A model generated the notes under the pieces. It did no database searches. It was not told where the DNA came from and saw only the letters and a list, made by a program, of their open reading frames with translations. Below are positions 45,649 through 55,123 of a stretch of DNA of 64,000 nt, one piece after another (positions within the stretch are counted from its first letter, which is position 1; every line of letters starts with the position of its first letter). The translations under genes were made by a program, and so were the position numbers. The stretch comes from Bryobacterales bacterium (GTDB taxonomy: Bacteria; Acidobacteriota; Terriglobia; Bryobacterales; Bryobacteraceae). Location: positions 45,566-109,565 of the forward strand of contig PMYB01000127.1 in assembly GCA_003170915.1 (NCBI GenBank), written 5' to 3'.

Positions 45649-47265
45649 ATGATCCTGAAGGGCAACCAGCGCGGCGGTGGATCGCAACTGGCTATCCACC
45701 TGATGAACTCGTTCGACAACGAGGTGGTCGAAGTCGCGGATGTTCGCGGCACGGTCGCGCAGGATCTCTCCGGAGCTTTTGCCGAATGGGCCGCCGAGGC
45801 CCGCGCCACCCGCTGCGAAAAATACATCTACAGCCTTTCCCTGAGCCCCGACCAGGCGCAGGGCCGCCTCACCCGCGAGCAATATCTCGACCTGATCGCC
45901 CGCACCGAACGCAGCCTGAAGCTGGTCGACCAGCCGCGCGCCGTGGTTTTCCACGAAAAACGCGACAAGGACGGCACCCTGCGCCAGCACGCGCACGTCG
46001 TCTGGTCGCGCATCGACAGTGAAAAATCCAAGGCCATCCCGATCGGGCACGACCACCTGAAATTGCGCACTGTAGCAAAGGAATTCGCCCGCGATAACGG
46101 GCTGGAACTGCCCGACGGCATGAAGAAGGACGGCAAGCGCGACCGCTTCCAGAGCCGCGCCGAACAGGAAAACCTCGGCGAAAAGCAGCAGCAGGAGCGC
46201 ACCGGCATCACCAAGGCCGGGCGCATGGCCGAGATCGCCGCCTGCTGGACAACCACGAAGACCGGCCCGGAATTCGTCCGCGCCATGGAGGACAAGGGTT
46301 ATTATCTGGCGCACGGCGATCAGCGCGCCTATGTGGTGATAGATCTTTACGGCGAAATCCATAGCCTGTCGCGCCAGCTCGGCGGCGTAGCGAAGAGGAA
46401 AGAACTCATGGAGCGCCTCTCCGCTTATCCACCGGACAAACAGCCCGACGTTGAATCCGCGCGGGCTTACGCCAGCCAGAAATTACAGGAACGGCAGAAG
46501 GCGCTGGAGAAGGGCAGCCAGGAGGTGCAAGAACCGGCGGGGATCGAAAAAAGAAATACAGCCCTTCACGAACGTCAGGCCGCTCGACGCGCCGAACTGG
46601 ATGCGCACCGCGCCGATCTGTACGCCCGCCAGTTCCGCGAGCGCGGGGCGCTGCGCGAGATGCAGGCAGCCGGGAAGGAAGGCGTCGAAGCATCCCGGAT
46701 GGAGCGGCAACCGAAGGGACTAGCCGCGTTCCTGACCCGGATCACCGGCATCGGCAGCCTCGTTTCGTGGGTGCAGAGCAAGGCGGACGCGAGGCGCGAA
46801 GCCACGCACAAGCAGCAGACGCAAACCCTGCTGCGCCATCACGAGCGCGAGCTGAAGGAAATGGACCGTCACTACCTGGCGCTGCACAGGCTGGAGGTGC
46901 GGGAAAACCGCTCCGCTTCCACCGCGGCCCTGCGCGAAGGCTACCGCAAGCTGCGCGTCCGCACCTTCGCGCTCAGACCGGAATTCGATAAAGCCCTGAC
47001 GCGGCCAGAAGCGACGGCAGCCGCAGGCGGTGGAAAAGCCGCCGGATTATTCAACCGCCTCGCCGCCGGCATGGGATTCAGCAAAGGCGACCTGCAAGCC
47101 GCTTTCGCGCGCGCCACCGCCGGCAAAGCCGGATCTTCTGGCGATGCGGACACCAAAGGACACACCCCGGCCGATCCCGAAAAGCTGGAACAGGCCCGCC
47201 AGCTCCGCGACGAACTCAACCGCCGCCAGCCGCGTCCGGGTCCCGACCGGGACCGGGAGCGCTGA
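45649..47265 (+). CDS. Relaxase/mobilisation nuclease
   Basis: ILKGNQRGGGSQLAIHLMN N-terminus; LRQHAHVVWSRID (HxH metal motif); basic C-terminus. Confidence 0.85.
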   Translation: MILKGNQRGGGSQLAIHLMNSFDNEVVEVADVRGTVAQDLSGAFAEWAAEARATRCEKYIYSLSLSPDQAQGRLTREQYLDLIARTERSLKLVDQPRAVVFHEKRDKDGTLRQHAHVVWSRIDSEKSKAIPIGHDHLKLRTVAKEFARDNGLELPDGMKKDGKRDRFQSRAEQENLGEKQQQERTGITKAGRMAEIAACWTTTKTGPEFVRAMEDKGYYLAHGDQRAYVVIDLYGEIHSLSRQLGGVAKRKELMERLSAYPPDKQPDVESARAYASQKLQERQKALEKGSQEVQEPAGIEKRNTALHERQAARRAELDAHRADLYARQFRERGALREMQAAGKEGVEASRMERQPKGLAAFLTRITGIGSLVSWVQSKADARREATHKQQTQTLLRHHERELKEMDRHYLALHRLEVRENRSASTAALREGYRKLRVRTFALRPEFDKALTRPEATAAAGGGKAAGLFNRLAAGMGFSKGDLQAAFARATAGKAGSSGDADTKGHTPADPEKLEQARQLRDELNRRQPRPGPDRDRER

Positions 47266-47282
47266 AATCCTTGGTACCCTCC

Positions 47283-47468
47283 TCAAGGCGGGCATGCCCG
47301 CATGCGGGCCACCCGCGCCCGACTGATGTTTTCCAGCGAGGCGAGGGCGTTTCGCCGCTCCGGCGATCCCCGCTTCGTGCGGACCAGATCCTTGGACACC
47401 ATACAGAACAACGCGGACAATTCGCTTTCACTCCGTTTGTGCAGTTCGTGGTTTGAAATCAGTTTCAT
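47283..47468 (-). CDS. Small hypothetical protein
   Basis: MKLISNHELHKRSESELSALFCMVSKDLVRTKRGSPERRNALASLENISRARVARMRACPP; promoter side lies in a duplicated ~210-bp segment. Confidence 0.5.
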   Translation of the reverse strand: MKLISNHELHKRSESELSALFCMVSKDLVRTKRGSPERRNALASLENISRARVARMRACPP

Positions 47469-47681
47469 GTTTTCCTCCTTCTGTTCGCGGCCCCGGCAGG
47501 GAGCCTTTCATGAGGAAGCGGAACGCCCGGCAGCCAGCCTGACTGTCAAACGGACTACACGGTCACTCGGTGCGGGCCGGAAGTTGACAGCTCCGGAGGG
47601 CTCCGGGCAGCGTCCATTCTGCAAAGGCCCTGTCGGGCAAGACACGGAGGGGAAAGCGATTTACGGATTATTAACGGTAGA
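47469..47681. repeat. ~210-bp near-identical repeat, copy 1
   Basis: GGAAGCGGAACGCCCGGCAGCCAGCC…ACTACACGGTCACTCGGTGCGGGCCGGAAGTTGAC…ACGGATTATTAACG; near-identical to 48313..48524. Confidence 0.9.
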
Positions 47682-47710
47682 GTTTTTGCGCCCCGACCGT
47701 TCCGGTCGTG

Positions 47711-47795
47711 CGGGCTCTAGTCGACCGCCGTCAAGGAAGAGACGGCGTGACTCCCCGAGCCGCCCTTAAGGCGCCCTCGCCGGAGACTCGCCGCA
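47711..47795. repeat. Structured dispersed repeat, copy R4
   Basis: GGGCTCTAGTCGACCGCCGTC…GACGGCGTGACTCCCCGAGCCGCC…GGCGCCCTCGCC. Confidence 0.7.
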
Positions 47796-47950
47796 TGACG
47801 TTGATGCATATTGGGGTTCTCTGTCTATTGAACAGCATCTAACGTCAGAGCAAATCTCGGCAGTAAACAGACGGGCTTCCGAGTGGAAGCCGACCTCTGC
47901 TCAGGCCCCTGCCCCGGCTGAAGCGCCAGAAACCAAGTGACGCCCCCGGC

Positions 47951-48067
47951 TTAGAGGTTCGGGCGCATGATCCGGCGCTGCCCCTGCACTTTGCGGATAT
48001 CGGCGAGCTGTGCGTAATCCTTGCGCTGCCGCTGTTCGCAGTATCCGAGATCCCGGCGGATCTCCGC
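47951..48067 (-). pseudogene. Truncated paralog of the 48118..48315 small protein
   Basis: …AAEIRRDLGYCEQRQRKDYAQLADIRKVQGQRRIMRPNL* versus NEIRQDIAYCEQRKRKDYAALADIARND…LRMMGR*. Confidence 0.6.
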
Positions 48068-48117
48068 CGCCAGCCGCGTCCGGGTCCCGACCGGGACCGG
48101 GAGCGGTAGGAAGCATA

Positions 48118-48315
48118 TCACCGGCCCATCATCCGCAGTTGCCGCTGCCGCACGCGCGGCCTGCTGATATCGTTCCGGGCGATATCTGCCAGAGCAGCGT
48201 AATCCTTGCGCTTGCGCTGTTCGCAGTACGCGATGTCCTGCCGGATTTCGTTTACCATGCCCGCCAGCGCCGGGCAGCTCACCGTGTTGAAATCGTCTTT
48301 AATCATCAGTTCCAT
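48118..48315 (-). CDS. Small hypothetical protein
   Basis: MELMIKDDFNTVSCPALAGMVNEIRQDIAYCEQRKRKDYAALADIARNDISRPRVRQRQLRMMGR. Confidence 0.6.
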   Translation of the reverse strand: MELMIKDDFNTVSCPALAGMVNEIRQDIAYCEQRKRKDYAALADIARNDISRPRVRQRQLRMMGR

Positions 48316-48524
48316 CTTTTCCTCCTGTTTCGCAGCCCCGGCATGGGGCCTTTCATGAGGAAGCGGAACGCCCGGCAGCCAGCCGGACTGTCAAACGGAC
48401 TACACGGTCACTCGGTGCGGGCCGGAAGTTGACGGCTCCGGAGGGCTCCGGGCAGCGTCCATTCTGCAAAGGCCCTGTCGGGCAAGACACGGAAGGGAAA
48501 GCAATTTACGGATTATTAACGCAA
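48313..48524. repeat. ~210-bp near-identical repeat, copy 2
   Basis: Matches 47469..47681 with few substitutions. Confidence 0.9.
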
Positions 48525-48569
48525 AGGTTGTACAGTTGAACAATCACAATCTGCAATATGGGGTTTATC

Positions 48570-48896
48570 ATGCCGCTCCAGCTTGTAAGGAAACCGCCGG
48601 TCGGAAACGTCAGGAGCGACCGTCTGAAGATCACTCTCGACGGTCGGCACACCCTCAAGCAAAAAGCCTGCATGCTGATGCAGGTCAAATACTGGCTTCA
48701 CCACGAGCAGGGCATCGACAATGCCGGTCCCAGCGATCTTTACCTTTCCCTGCTCGATCCGAACGGCTATCCGCTGACCACGTTCCGCGACGGTCAGGCC
48801 ATGTCCGACTACAGCCTGGTTATCGAGAGTCCCTACCACTGCGCCGCCGACGATTACGACAGGCGACAGACCCCGTCCGGCCCCCGCTTCTTCTGA
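48570..48896 (+). CDS. Hypothetical protein
   Basis: MPLQLVRKPPVGNVRSDRLKITLDGRHTLKQKACMLMQVKYWLHHEQGI…. Confidence 0.6.
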   Translation: MPLQLVRKPPVGNVRSDRLKITLDGRHTLKQKACMLMQVKYWLHHEQGIDNAGPSDLYLSLLDPNGYPLTTFRDGQAMSDYSLVIESPYHCAADDYDRRQTPSGPRFF

Positions 48897-49384
48897 CCGA
48901 TAATCCGCATCGCCGATCCGCCTTGCATTGGCATGCTTCGTGTCCTGCCTTTGTTGCAAGCTTGATCCCGCGTTACAGTGCGCGATTCACTGCCAGCGGC
49001 GCCTCCCCGGCTCTCGTTGGTGTCGTCGTGGCCGTCCATCTCCCTCTTGTCCTGGCGTGCGGGCCATCCGGACGACTGCGGAAATCTCCCGGTGTCGATT
49101 CGCTTCATCGCGTTTCATACCATCGTGTTCAGTGACATTGTTCCCCGTGTCGCCCGTATCCATATTTGCCAGCCTTTATTGTGAATTTCTGCCTGAAAAC
49201 CGGCCCTCATGCCCGCAAGGGTTTCCCCGTCTTTCGCGTGCGCTGCAAGACCGCTGCGCGGCCCCCACGAAGACGATGGGGGCGGGTGAGCCCCCTCCCT
49301 GTGACGGGCGGTCCGGCTTTGTCAGGGCTGATCGAAATCACAAGGCTGGCAATGGTGCCGGCCGAACAAGAAAGGAAACTACAA

Positions 49385-49660
49385 ATGTCTCTGAAGAACA
49401 CGAAGAAAAACGAAGCCGCTGAAACGAAGAATCCCCCGGCTGGAAAAGTCCGCGTCGGTCTGATCACGGCCAGCATCTGGGAAAACAAGACAGAAAAAGG
49501 GATCTTCCACAACGTTACCTTCGAGCGCCGGTACCGCGATGCCGAGGGGAACTGGAAGTCATCGCACAGCTACAACGCCGAGGATCTGCTGTCTCTCGCA
49601 AAGGCGGCGGACCTTGCCCACACCAAAATCGTCGAGGCCCGGAACGGCGACGATGAATAG
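49385..49660 (+). CDS. Hypothetical mobile-element protein
   Basis: VRVGLITASIWENKTEKGIFHNVTFERRYRDAEGNWKSSHSYNAEDLLSLAKAADLAHTKI. Confidence 0.75.
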   Translation: MSLKNTKKNEAAETKNPPAGKVRVGLITASIWENKTEKGIFHNVTFERRYRDAEGNWKSSHSYNAEDLLSLAKAADLAHTKIVEARNGDDE

Positions 49661-49722
49661 GCGCAGGGCGGCGGCTCCTGACCGGGCCGCCGCCTTCAAC
49701 CCCGAACACGGAGATCGTTCCC

Positions 49723-49896
49723 ATGCCAACAGATACCGCCTTGCGCGAAAGACTCAACGCGATGGCCGACCAGCTCCAAATCATCGAAATGTTAAAAGGC
49801 TGGCACCACATGATGGGCTCTCAGCTCAATCAGGAATATGAAACGCTGATGGATCAATACGAAAAACTGACCGGCCACCGCAACACCAGAAACTGA
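49723..49896 (+). CDS. Small hypothetical protein (57 aa)
   Basis: MPTDTALRERLNAMADQLQIIEMLKGWHHMMGSQLNQEYETLMDQYEKLTGHRNTRN read from sequence. Confidence 0.45.
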   Translation: MPTDTALRERLNAMADQLQIIEMLKGWHHMMGSQLNQEYETLMDQYEKLTGHRNTRN

Positions 49897-50025
49897 TATC
49901 CCACGCGGAAACAGCCCTGACCGGCTGTTTCCCTTGTTGAATCCCGCCCGCCCGTTCGGGACTTGCGCCCTCACACCCTGAAGCATGGCCGCTGCGCGGC
50001 AAGAAGCGCTATCATCTAAGCACGT

Positions 50026-50391
50026 ATGGCCGACCGGACCACGTCCGCCGCCAAGAGCGTCGAAGGGCTGCATCATGATGAAAGCGCCCTCGACCGCGCC
50101 CTTGCGCTGCGCGACCAGTTCGCCCGCGCGCAGAACGACAACCAGAAACAGAAGGAAACCGAGGCGGAAAAACCGCCTGAAGGTTCGAAGATGGTCAATC
50201 AGGACGCGCCGGTCCTGCGCCCCACGCCGAGCGGCCCGATGCGCCAGATGACCGACCGCCAGGCCTCTTCAGCGCGGCTGGGCAAAGAACGCGGCGAAGC
50301 CGGGAAGAAGAACGAAGCGGCGAAAATGGCGCAGCAGTTCAGGTCCCTGCAGGGCAAATCGCACGATCACGAACACGACCGCGATCATTGA
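50026..50391 (+). CDS. Hypothetical charged protein
   Basis: ORF of 121 aa, Q/K/E-rich. Confidence 0.5.
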   Translation: MADRTTSAAKSVEGLHHDESALDRALALRDQFARAQNDNQKQKETEAEKPPEGSKMVNQDAPVLRPTPSGPMRQMTDRQASSARLGKERGEAGKKNEAAKMAQQFRSLQGKSHDHEHDRDH

Positions 50392-52841
50392 CCCGATGCC
50401 GGCACACGTTCCGAACAGCGCTGCATCCTGAGCGCCGCGCTCTTTAATTCCTTTTCTTTCGGGATAACCATTACGAAATATGCCACGAGCGCCCCTGCGG
50501 CAATAACTCCCAAGCCGTTGATGTTTCCGGCGATGGCAAGCAGAAAAGCCAGCACGGCTGCCGCGCTTCCAATCCAGAGCTTCATTTTCCGGATTGAACT
50601 GCTGATGTCGTGTTCGGTCTGCACAAAGCATTTTTTCACCTTCCCGCAATGTTCCGCCACATCGGAAAACGGGTCGATCAGCGGCGCCCCATCCTCGTAA
50701 TACCGCATGGAAAACAGCGGCCCCTCAGGGAGGGCGTTACTCTGATTCTGTCCCGGCACCGCCGTGATCATCCCGTCACGTGGCGCTCTGATATTGGCCT
50801 TCGCCGTACCTGCCGGTGTGCGCACCACGGCCGCGATGTCTCCCGCCATGACGATCTGGCCCGCCGCAATGCCCCATTGTGCAGACAGCCCCAGAACGCC
50901 GCATAGCGACAAGAACTCGGCGTCCATGCTCCGGCTGTCGATCGTCAGTTCCTTGGGCGCGATCAGCGGATGATCGGGATGGGGGTCGAACAGACCCATG
51001 AACTGGAAATCCTCGTAGTAATTCACCCGCCGCAGCGCCACCGGACGCGCCCCGGAGATCACCGCCAGCGCCAGCCCTGGATAGGAGGGATGCGCCCGGT
51101 CGTCGATGCGAGCGAATACCTGTCCTATCTCATCGGGCGTGACAAGGGCGCGCTTCTGGATGGTTTCGCTAGCCCCCGAGGTGCGGGACTGCGAGGTGCC
51201 GCGCGTGGCCCCTTCGGTTTCGCTTGTGCCGGTCCCCGAAGTATCCGAAGTCCCGTCAGTGGTCGACCGGGACGTGCCGTGCGACACGCCGTGCGACTCG
51301 CCCTCGGTCCAGCCTCTGGATTCACCCTGCGACTGGCTCCTGCTGTCCCCGATCCTCTCGTTGTCGTAGTGGCGGAAAATCCTGCCCTGCGCATAGGTGT
51401 AATTGTGCGAACGGCTTTCGGAGCTGTTGACGCCCCATGATTTCCCGGTGCTGGTCGAGCTGTTTGTCCCTTCCGATTCCGATGTGCCCTCCGACCGCGA
51501 CCGTCCCCGGCTTTCCGATTGCGACCGCCCCGTGCTGCGCGAAAGGCTTTCGGATTCCGAGGTGCCCTCGCTTTCCGACTTCACCTCGCGGACGACCTCG
51601 GTTTCGCCGATCAGTTTGCTGACGTAGTCGCGCGAGAAATTGTCCTCAAGGTTGAAAAACACCTTGAGGCCGGAGTTGGCGAGGAAGGTTTCCCAGTTCT
51701 CCTTATACGCCCCCTTGAGCTGCTCAAGGCTTTGCAGGACGAAGAACATCTTGACACCGTAACCGGCGATCTGGGCGACGGCGTGCTCGATGACCTCCAT
51801 CCGTTTCAGCCCCGCGAATTCATCGAGCACCAGCAGGACGGGATGCCCGGCCTTGGGGCGTCCGCTCACCTTCTCCATTTCGGTGACGGTCAGGGAGATC
51901 ATCATGCGCAGCCACCGGTAATGAGTGCTCATGTAGCGCTGCGGCAGGCACAGGTAAAGACTGAGCCCCTCGGGGCGGGTTTTCAGCTCCGAAAGCTGGA
52001 AGTCCGAAGCCCCCAGCAGCCGCTGCATGGCGGGTGAATCGATAAACTCGGTGTTCCGGTTGGCGACCTGCAGCACGCTTTCATACTGCTTGGGCGAATT
52101 GATCAGCATGTTGGTGAAGGAATCGCCGATGCCGGCGACCAGCCCGTCGAATGCCGGGTTGTTCGCCAGCCCCGTCCACAGCAGGCCGTGCGCCGGGGGA
52201 AGATCAGTCTCGCCCGCCTGCCGCAGCTCCTCGATCGATTCCCAGTCGCCCCGCGTGACCAGTTTGCGCAGGGTGATCAGGTTCCGGCGGCCGTCGTACC
52301 GGGGCGCAGTCAGCACGTGCAGGATCAGCCCCTTGACCATGGCCCGCGCCGATTCGTCCCAGAACGGATCGGTCGCAGCACCCTCGTGGATGACGACAAG
52401 GGCGTCGGCGATGCGCCCTGCCTCGTCGATGGTTTCCTCGTTTTGGGGATCGAGGGAGTCAAGCGGATTGAAGCGCCCCCGCAGGGGGTCGTCCACTTGG
52501 GCGGACTGGAACGGGTCGAGAACCTTGACCGTCTGGTTCATGCCCGTTGCGTGCTGCGATCCTGCGCCCCTTCTGGCGGCGGTTATGGTGGCGTTTTCGC
52601 CCTTGGGATCGACGACGCAGACGGAACCCGGCCAGGTCAGCAGCGCCGGGATTATCCCGGTCGTGCCCTTGCCGCCCCGCGATCCTCCGACGAGGCAGAC
52701 ATGGCGGTCGTCCATGTAGCCGAGGGGAACCTCGTGTTCACTGGCGGAGCGCCCCAGCCAGATCATGCCGTCATGGTAAAGGTATCGTTCCTCGACCTCG
52801 TCGGGGTTCGCCCACTCGGCCGTGGCGATGCGCATGGTCAT
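50385..52841 (-). CDS. Type IV coupling protein (VirD4/TraG/TraD family) with long Ser-rich insert
   Basis: CLVGGSRGGKGTTGIIPALLTWPGSVCVVDPKGEN (Walker A), PVLLVLDEFAGLKRMEVIEHAVAQIAGYG, TM segments at the C-terminus. Confidence 0.9.
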   Translation of the reverse strand: MTMRIATAEWANPDEVEERYLYHDGMIWLGRSASEHEVPLGYMDDRHVCLVGGSRGGKGTTGIIPALLTWPGSVCVVDPKGENATITAARRGAGSQHATGMNQTVKVLDPFQSAQVDDPLRGRFNPLDSLDPQNEETIDEAGRIADALVVIHEGAATDPFWDESARAMVKGLILHVLTAPRYDGRRNLITLRKLVTRGDWESIEELRQAGETDLPPAHGLLWTGLANNPAFDGLVAGIGDSFTNMLINSPKQYESVLQVANRNTEFIDSPAMQRLLGASDFQLSELKTRPEGLSLYLCLPQRYMSTHYRWLRMMISLTVTEMEKVSGRPKAGHPVLLVLDEFAGLKRMEVIEHAVAQIAGYGVKMFFVLQSLEQLKGAYKENWETFLANSGLKVFFNLEDNFSRDYVSKLIGETEVVREVKSESEGTSESESLSRSTGRSQSESRGRSRSEGTSESEGTNSSTSTGKSWGVNSSESRSHNYTYAQGRIFRHYDNERIGDSRSQSQGESRGWTEGESHGVSHGTSRSTTDGTSDTSGTGTSETEGATRGTSQSRTSGASETIQKRALVTPDEIGQVFARIDDRAHPSYPGLALAVISGARPVALRRVNYYEDFQFMGLFDPHPDHPLIAPKELTIDSRSMDAEFLSLCGVLGLSAQWGIAAGQIVMAGDIAAVVRTPAGTAKANIRAPRDGMITAVPGQNQSNALPEGPLFSMRYYEDGAPLIDPFSDVAEHCGKVKKCFVQTEHDISSSIRKMKLWIGSAAAVLAFLLAIAGNINGLGVIAAGALVAYFVMVIPKEKELKSAALRMQRCSERVPASGQ

Positions 52842-53069
52842 TGGTCAGCAAGCTCGGAGATAATTAATCATACGCCCGTTGAGGTTTCGTTAAGGGATCG
52901 GGCGCAAGAATCCCGTTGCAGGGGAAGGCGGGTGATATTATGATGCGGTTACGTCAATCGATTCCGGTTTTGTTCTGCGCCTGTCGCAGTGAAGAAGCAA
53001 AGCCAAAAAGAGCAGAGAACCGCGTCGCTATACCGCTCGCGAGATGTGCGCGTGTTCCACGCGCCACCG

Positions 53070-53400
53070 GCTTCGCCTCATCTTGGCAAGGGGGCAGCTT
53101 CGCCCCCCGTTGCATCCCCCGGAGCAGGACCTTCGGCCCGTGCACCCGACCGGGGCGATTTCATCAGCCCCTGGACCCTCGACCGCGGGGAGACTTCGCT
53201 CTCCCCCCGGACCCCCATCGACCAGGCGTGTGCCGCCATGGACCCGCAGCAGGGCTTTCGCGCCCCTGCACCACGAACCGGGCAGCGTGCCGCCCCGGTG
53301 CCCCTGCATACCGGAGCATGCCATGACAAGAGGCGATACGAGGCCCCGTCCCGCGAAGGCGGGACAGCTTCTTAAGAAATTCGCGCCTTCGCGCGGGGGC
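53070..53400. other. Array of GC-rich hairpins with TTCG/GAAG loops between T4CP and mobC
   Basis: GGGGGCAGCTTCGCCCCCCG, GGGGAGACTTCGCTCTCCCC, GCAGGGCTTTCGCGCCCCTGC, GTCCCGCGAAGGCGGGAC. Confidence 0.55.
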
Positions 53401-53417
53401 CGAGGAGGGAAATCTTA

Positions 53418-53831
53418 ATGTCAACCAGCGGCAGCCAGAAGCGAAAGGTCACGGCCCGCATCGCCATCAACTGCACCCCCGCCCAGAAGGCCGCGATCAT
53501 GGCGAAGATCGACGCCACCGGCCTGTCCCCCTCGGCCATGTGTCTCGCGGTGCTGCTGGATGTGCCCCTGCCCCCGCGCCGCCGCCCCTCCGTCGATACC
53601 GTGCTGCTGGCGAAGGTTCTGGCCGAGCTGGGCAAGATCGGCTCGAACATCAACCAGATCGCATACCACCTTAACGCCGGGCGCCCCGGCGATGTCATGG
53701 ACGGCAGCATCGAATCCGCCCTCGCCGAGCTACTCGAATGGCGCACCGCGCTGATGCAGTCCCTGGGTTATGAGCGCAACCGGCACGTCACGCCGGAGCC
53801 GCAAGGCGTAGGTGGAAAGCCCTCGGAATGA
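53418..53831 (+). CDS. mobC: MobC-like relaxosome accessory protein
   Basis: LAKVLAELGKIGSNINQIAYHLNAGRPGD typical of MobC family; next to T4CP. Confidence 0.8.
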   Translation: MSTSGSQKRKVTARIAINCTPAQKAAIMAKIDATGLSPSAMCLAVLLDVPLPPRRRPSVDTVLLAKVLAELGKIGSNINQIAYHLNAGRPGDVMDGSIESALAELLEWRTALMQSLGYERNRHVTPEPQGVGGKPSE

Positions 53832-54229
53832 CTGATCAGCGCTCCCGCCTTGAAGCACCGAATTGCGCCGCGTCCCAAGGAGACAGCCCAGAAAGCGTCG
53901 GTCCGCCGCTGCCCGTAGACAGCCCCCTGGTCGAGCGGTATTATCCGCCCATGAAAAGGAAAAAGACCGACCGGGATCTGTTCAATCAGCAACTCCTGCA
54001 AGTCCACAACGACTACATCGGCCCCGCTATTAAAGAAGCTATCGAACGGGCGAATGCGGTCCTGAAACCGCCCCCATCTGTCGTTATCCACGCCATCTTC
54101 GCCGCCGCGTTCAACGCGTGTACGGAGGCCGAGCCCGATGAAAGAAAAGCCTACGCTCTCTTTAACGAGACAGCGGCTTCGATCCTCGACTTCCACTCCA
54201 TACCATCCAATCTGCACCGCCATTCATAG
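53828..54229 (+). CDS. Hypothetical protein
   Basis: ORF of 133 aa; ATGA overlap with mobC. Confidence 0.55.
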   Translation: MTDQRSRLEAPNCAASQGDSPESVGPPLPVDSPLVERYYPPMKRKKTDRDLFNQQLLQVHNDYIGPAIKEAIERANAVLKPPPSVVIHAIFAAAFNACTEAEPDERKAYALFNETAASILDFHSIPSNLHRHS

Positions 54230-54899
54230 CCCAGTATCTGGACGAGTCTGATCACCTTTTCTCATTCCCCTCAAATCAAGGGGACGCCGGGGCGCGAGGG
54301 TCCGCCCCCACGGCTGGCAAGCGTCTGCGCCGGCAAAGGATGCCGTGACGCCCCTTGGCATGCGCCTACCCCCCGCAAGAGGGGGACCGAAACACTGCCG
54401 CCGGTCGCCCCCCTTGCGCCATCCCCCCGGCCAGACCGCGCGCGAACCTGCGCGCCCAACCCCTGCCCCGCTTCAGCCCGTTTACCGAGAAGCCGGGCGC
54501 CCCGTTTCGATTCCCGGCCCGGCGGTTTTGACATCGCAGTTCCTCTGCCGGGGCGTCAGGCAGGCGCGATATATCGCCCCGGCATGCGCCCTTGTCCGCT
54601 TTTCGGAGGGCTCGCTAGGGCGGGAAAATCTCGCCCATAGCGCCGGCAAAGACGCCCCCCCTCACCCGCGGTGGGCGCAAACGCGCGGCTGTGATTTGTC
54701 TACTTCCCTACTTCTCTACTACCCTACTCCGCGACAACCCAACAACCCGCAAACTCTATGGCCGTGCTCGGTCGTTCGCCGCCCGTCAATGGCCGCCGTG
54801 GCTGCTGTGTTTCCCCGTTGACCGCCCGCCCCTTCGGCGCTACTGTTCTACTTGTAGGCAACGAGCGAATCAGCCTTCAAGCCAATCCGGCAACGCTCG

Positions 54900-55110
54900 C
54901 TGTCTCACAGTCTCGGACCCTCGCATCATCCAACTCTCGCAGTCTCAAACTCCGGAATTCCAGTTCTCTCCATCTCTCACTGTCTAAAACTCTCGGGCGC
55001 GCAAACGCTCAACCCAGGCAAGTAGACATGTATACAAATCTCGTTCACGCGCACTCTCGAATGCTCCAACCAGCCCCGTAGCCAACTCTCAAAGCCTCAA
55101 CCTCGCACAG
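54900..55110. repeat. CTC/ACTCTC-rich pyrimidine-biased segment upstream of parA
   Basis: Many short AACTCTC/GTCTC units: CAACTCTCGCAGTCTCAAACTCC…TTCTCTCCATCTCTCACTGTC…ACTCTCGG. Confidence 0.5.
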
Positions 55111-55123
55111 GAGGAAACTAGCC

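Noticed and set aside
47792-47940. ORF remnant …DAYWGSLSIEQHLTSEQISAVNRRASEWKPTSAQAPAPAEAPETK as a lytic transglycosylase tail
   Set aside because: Reads like a genuine protein C-terminus but too short to assign to a family by eye.
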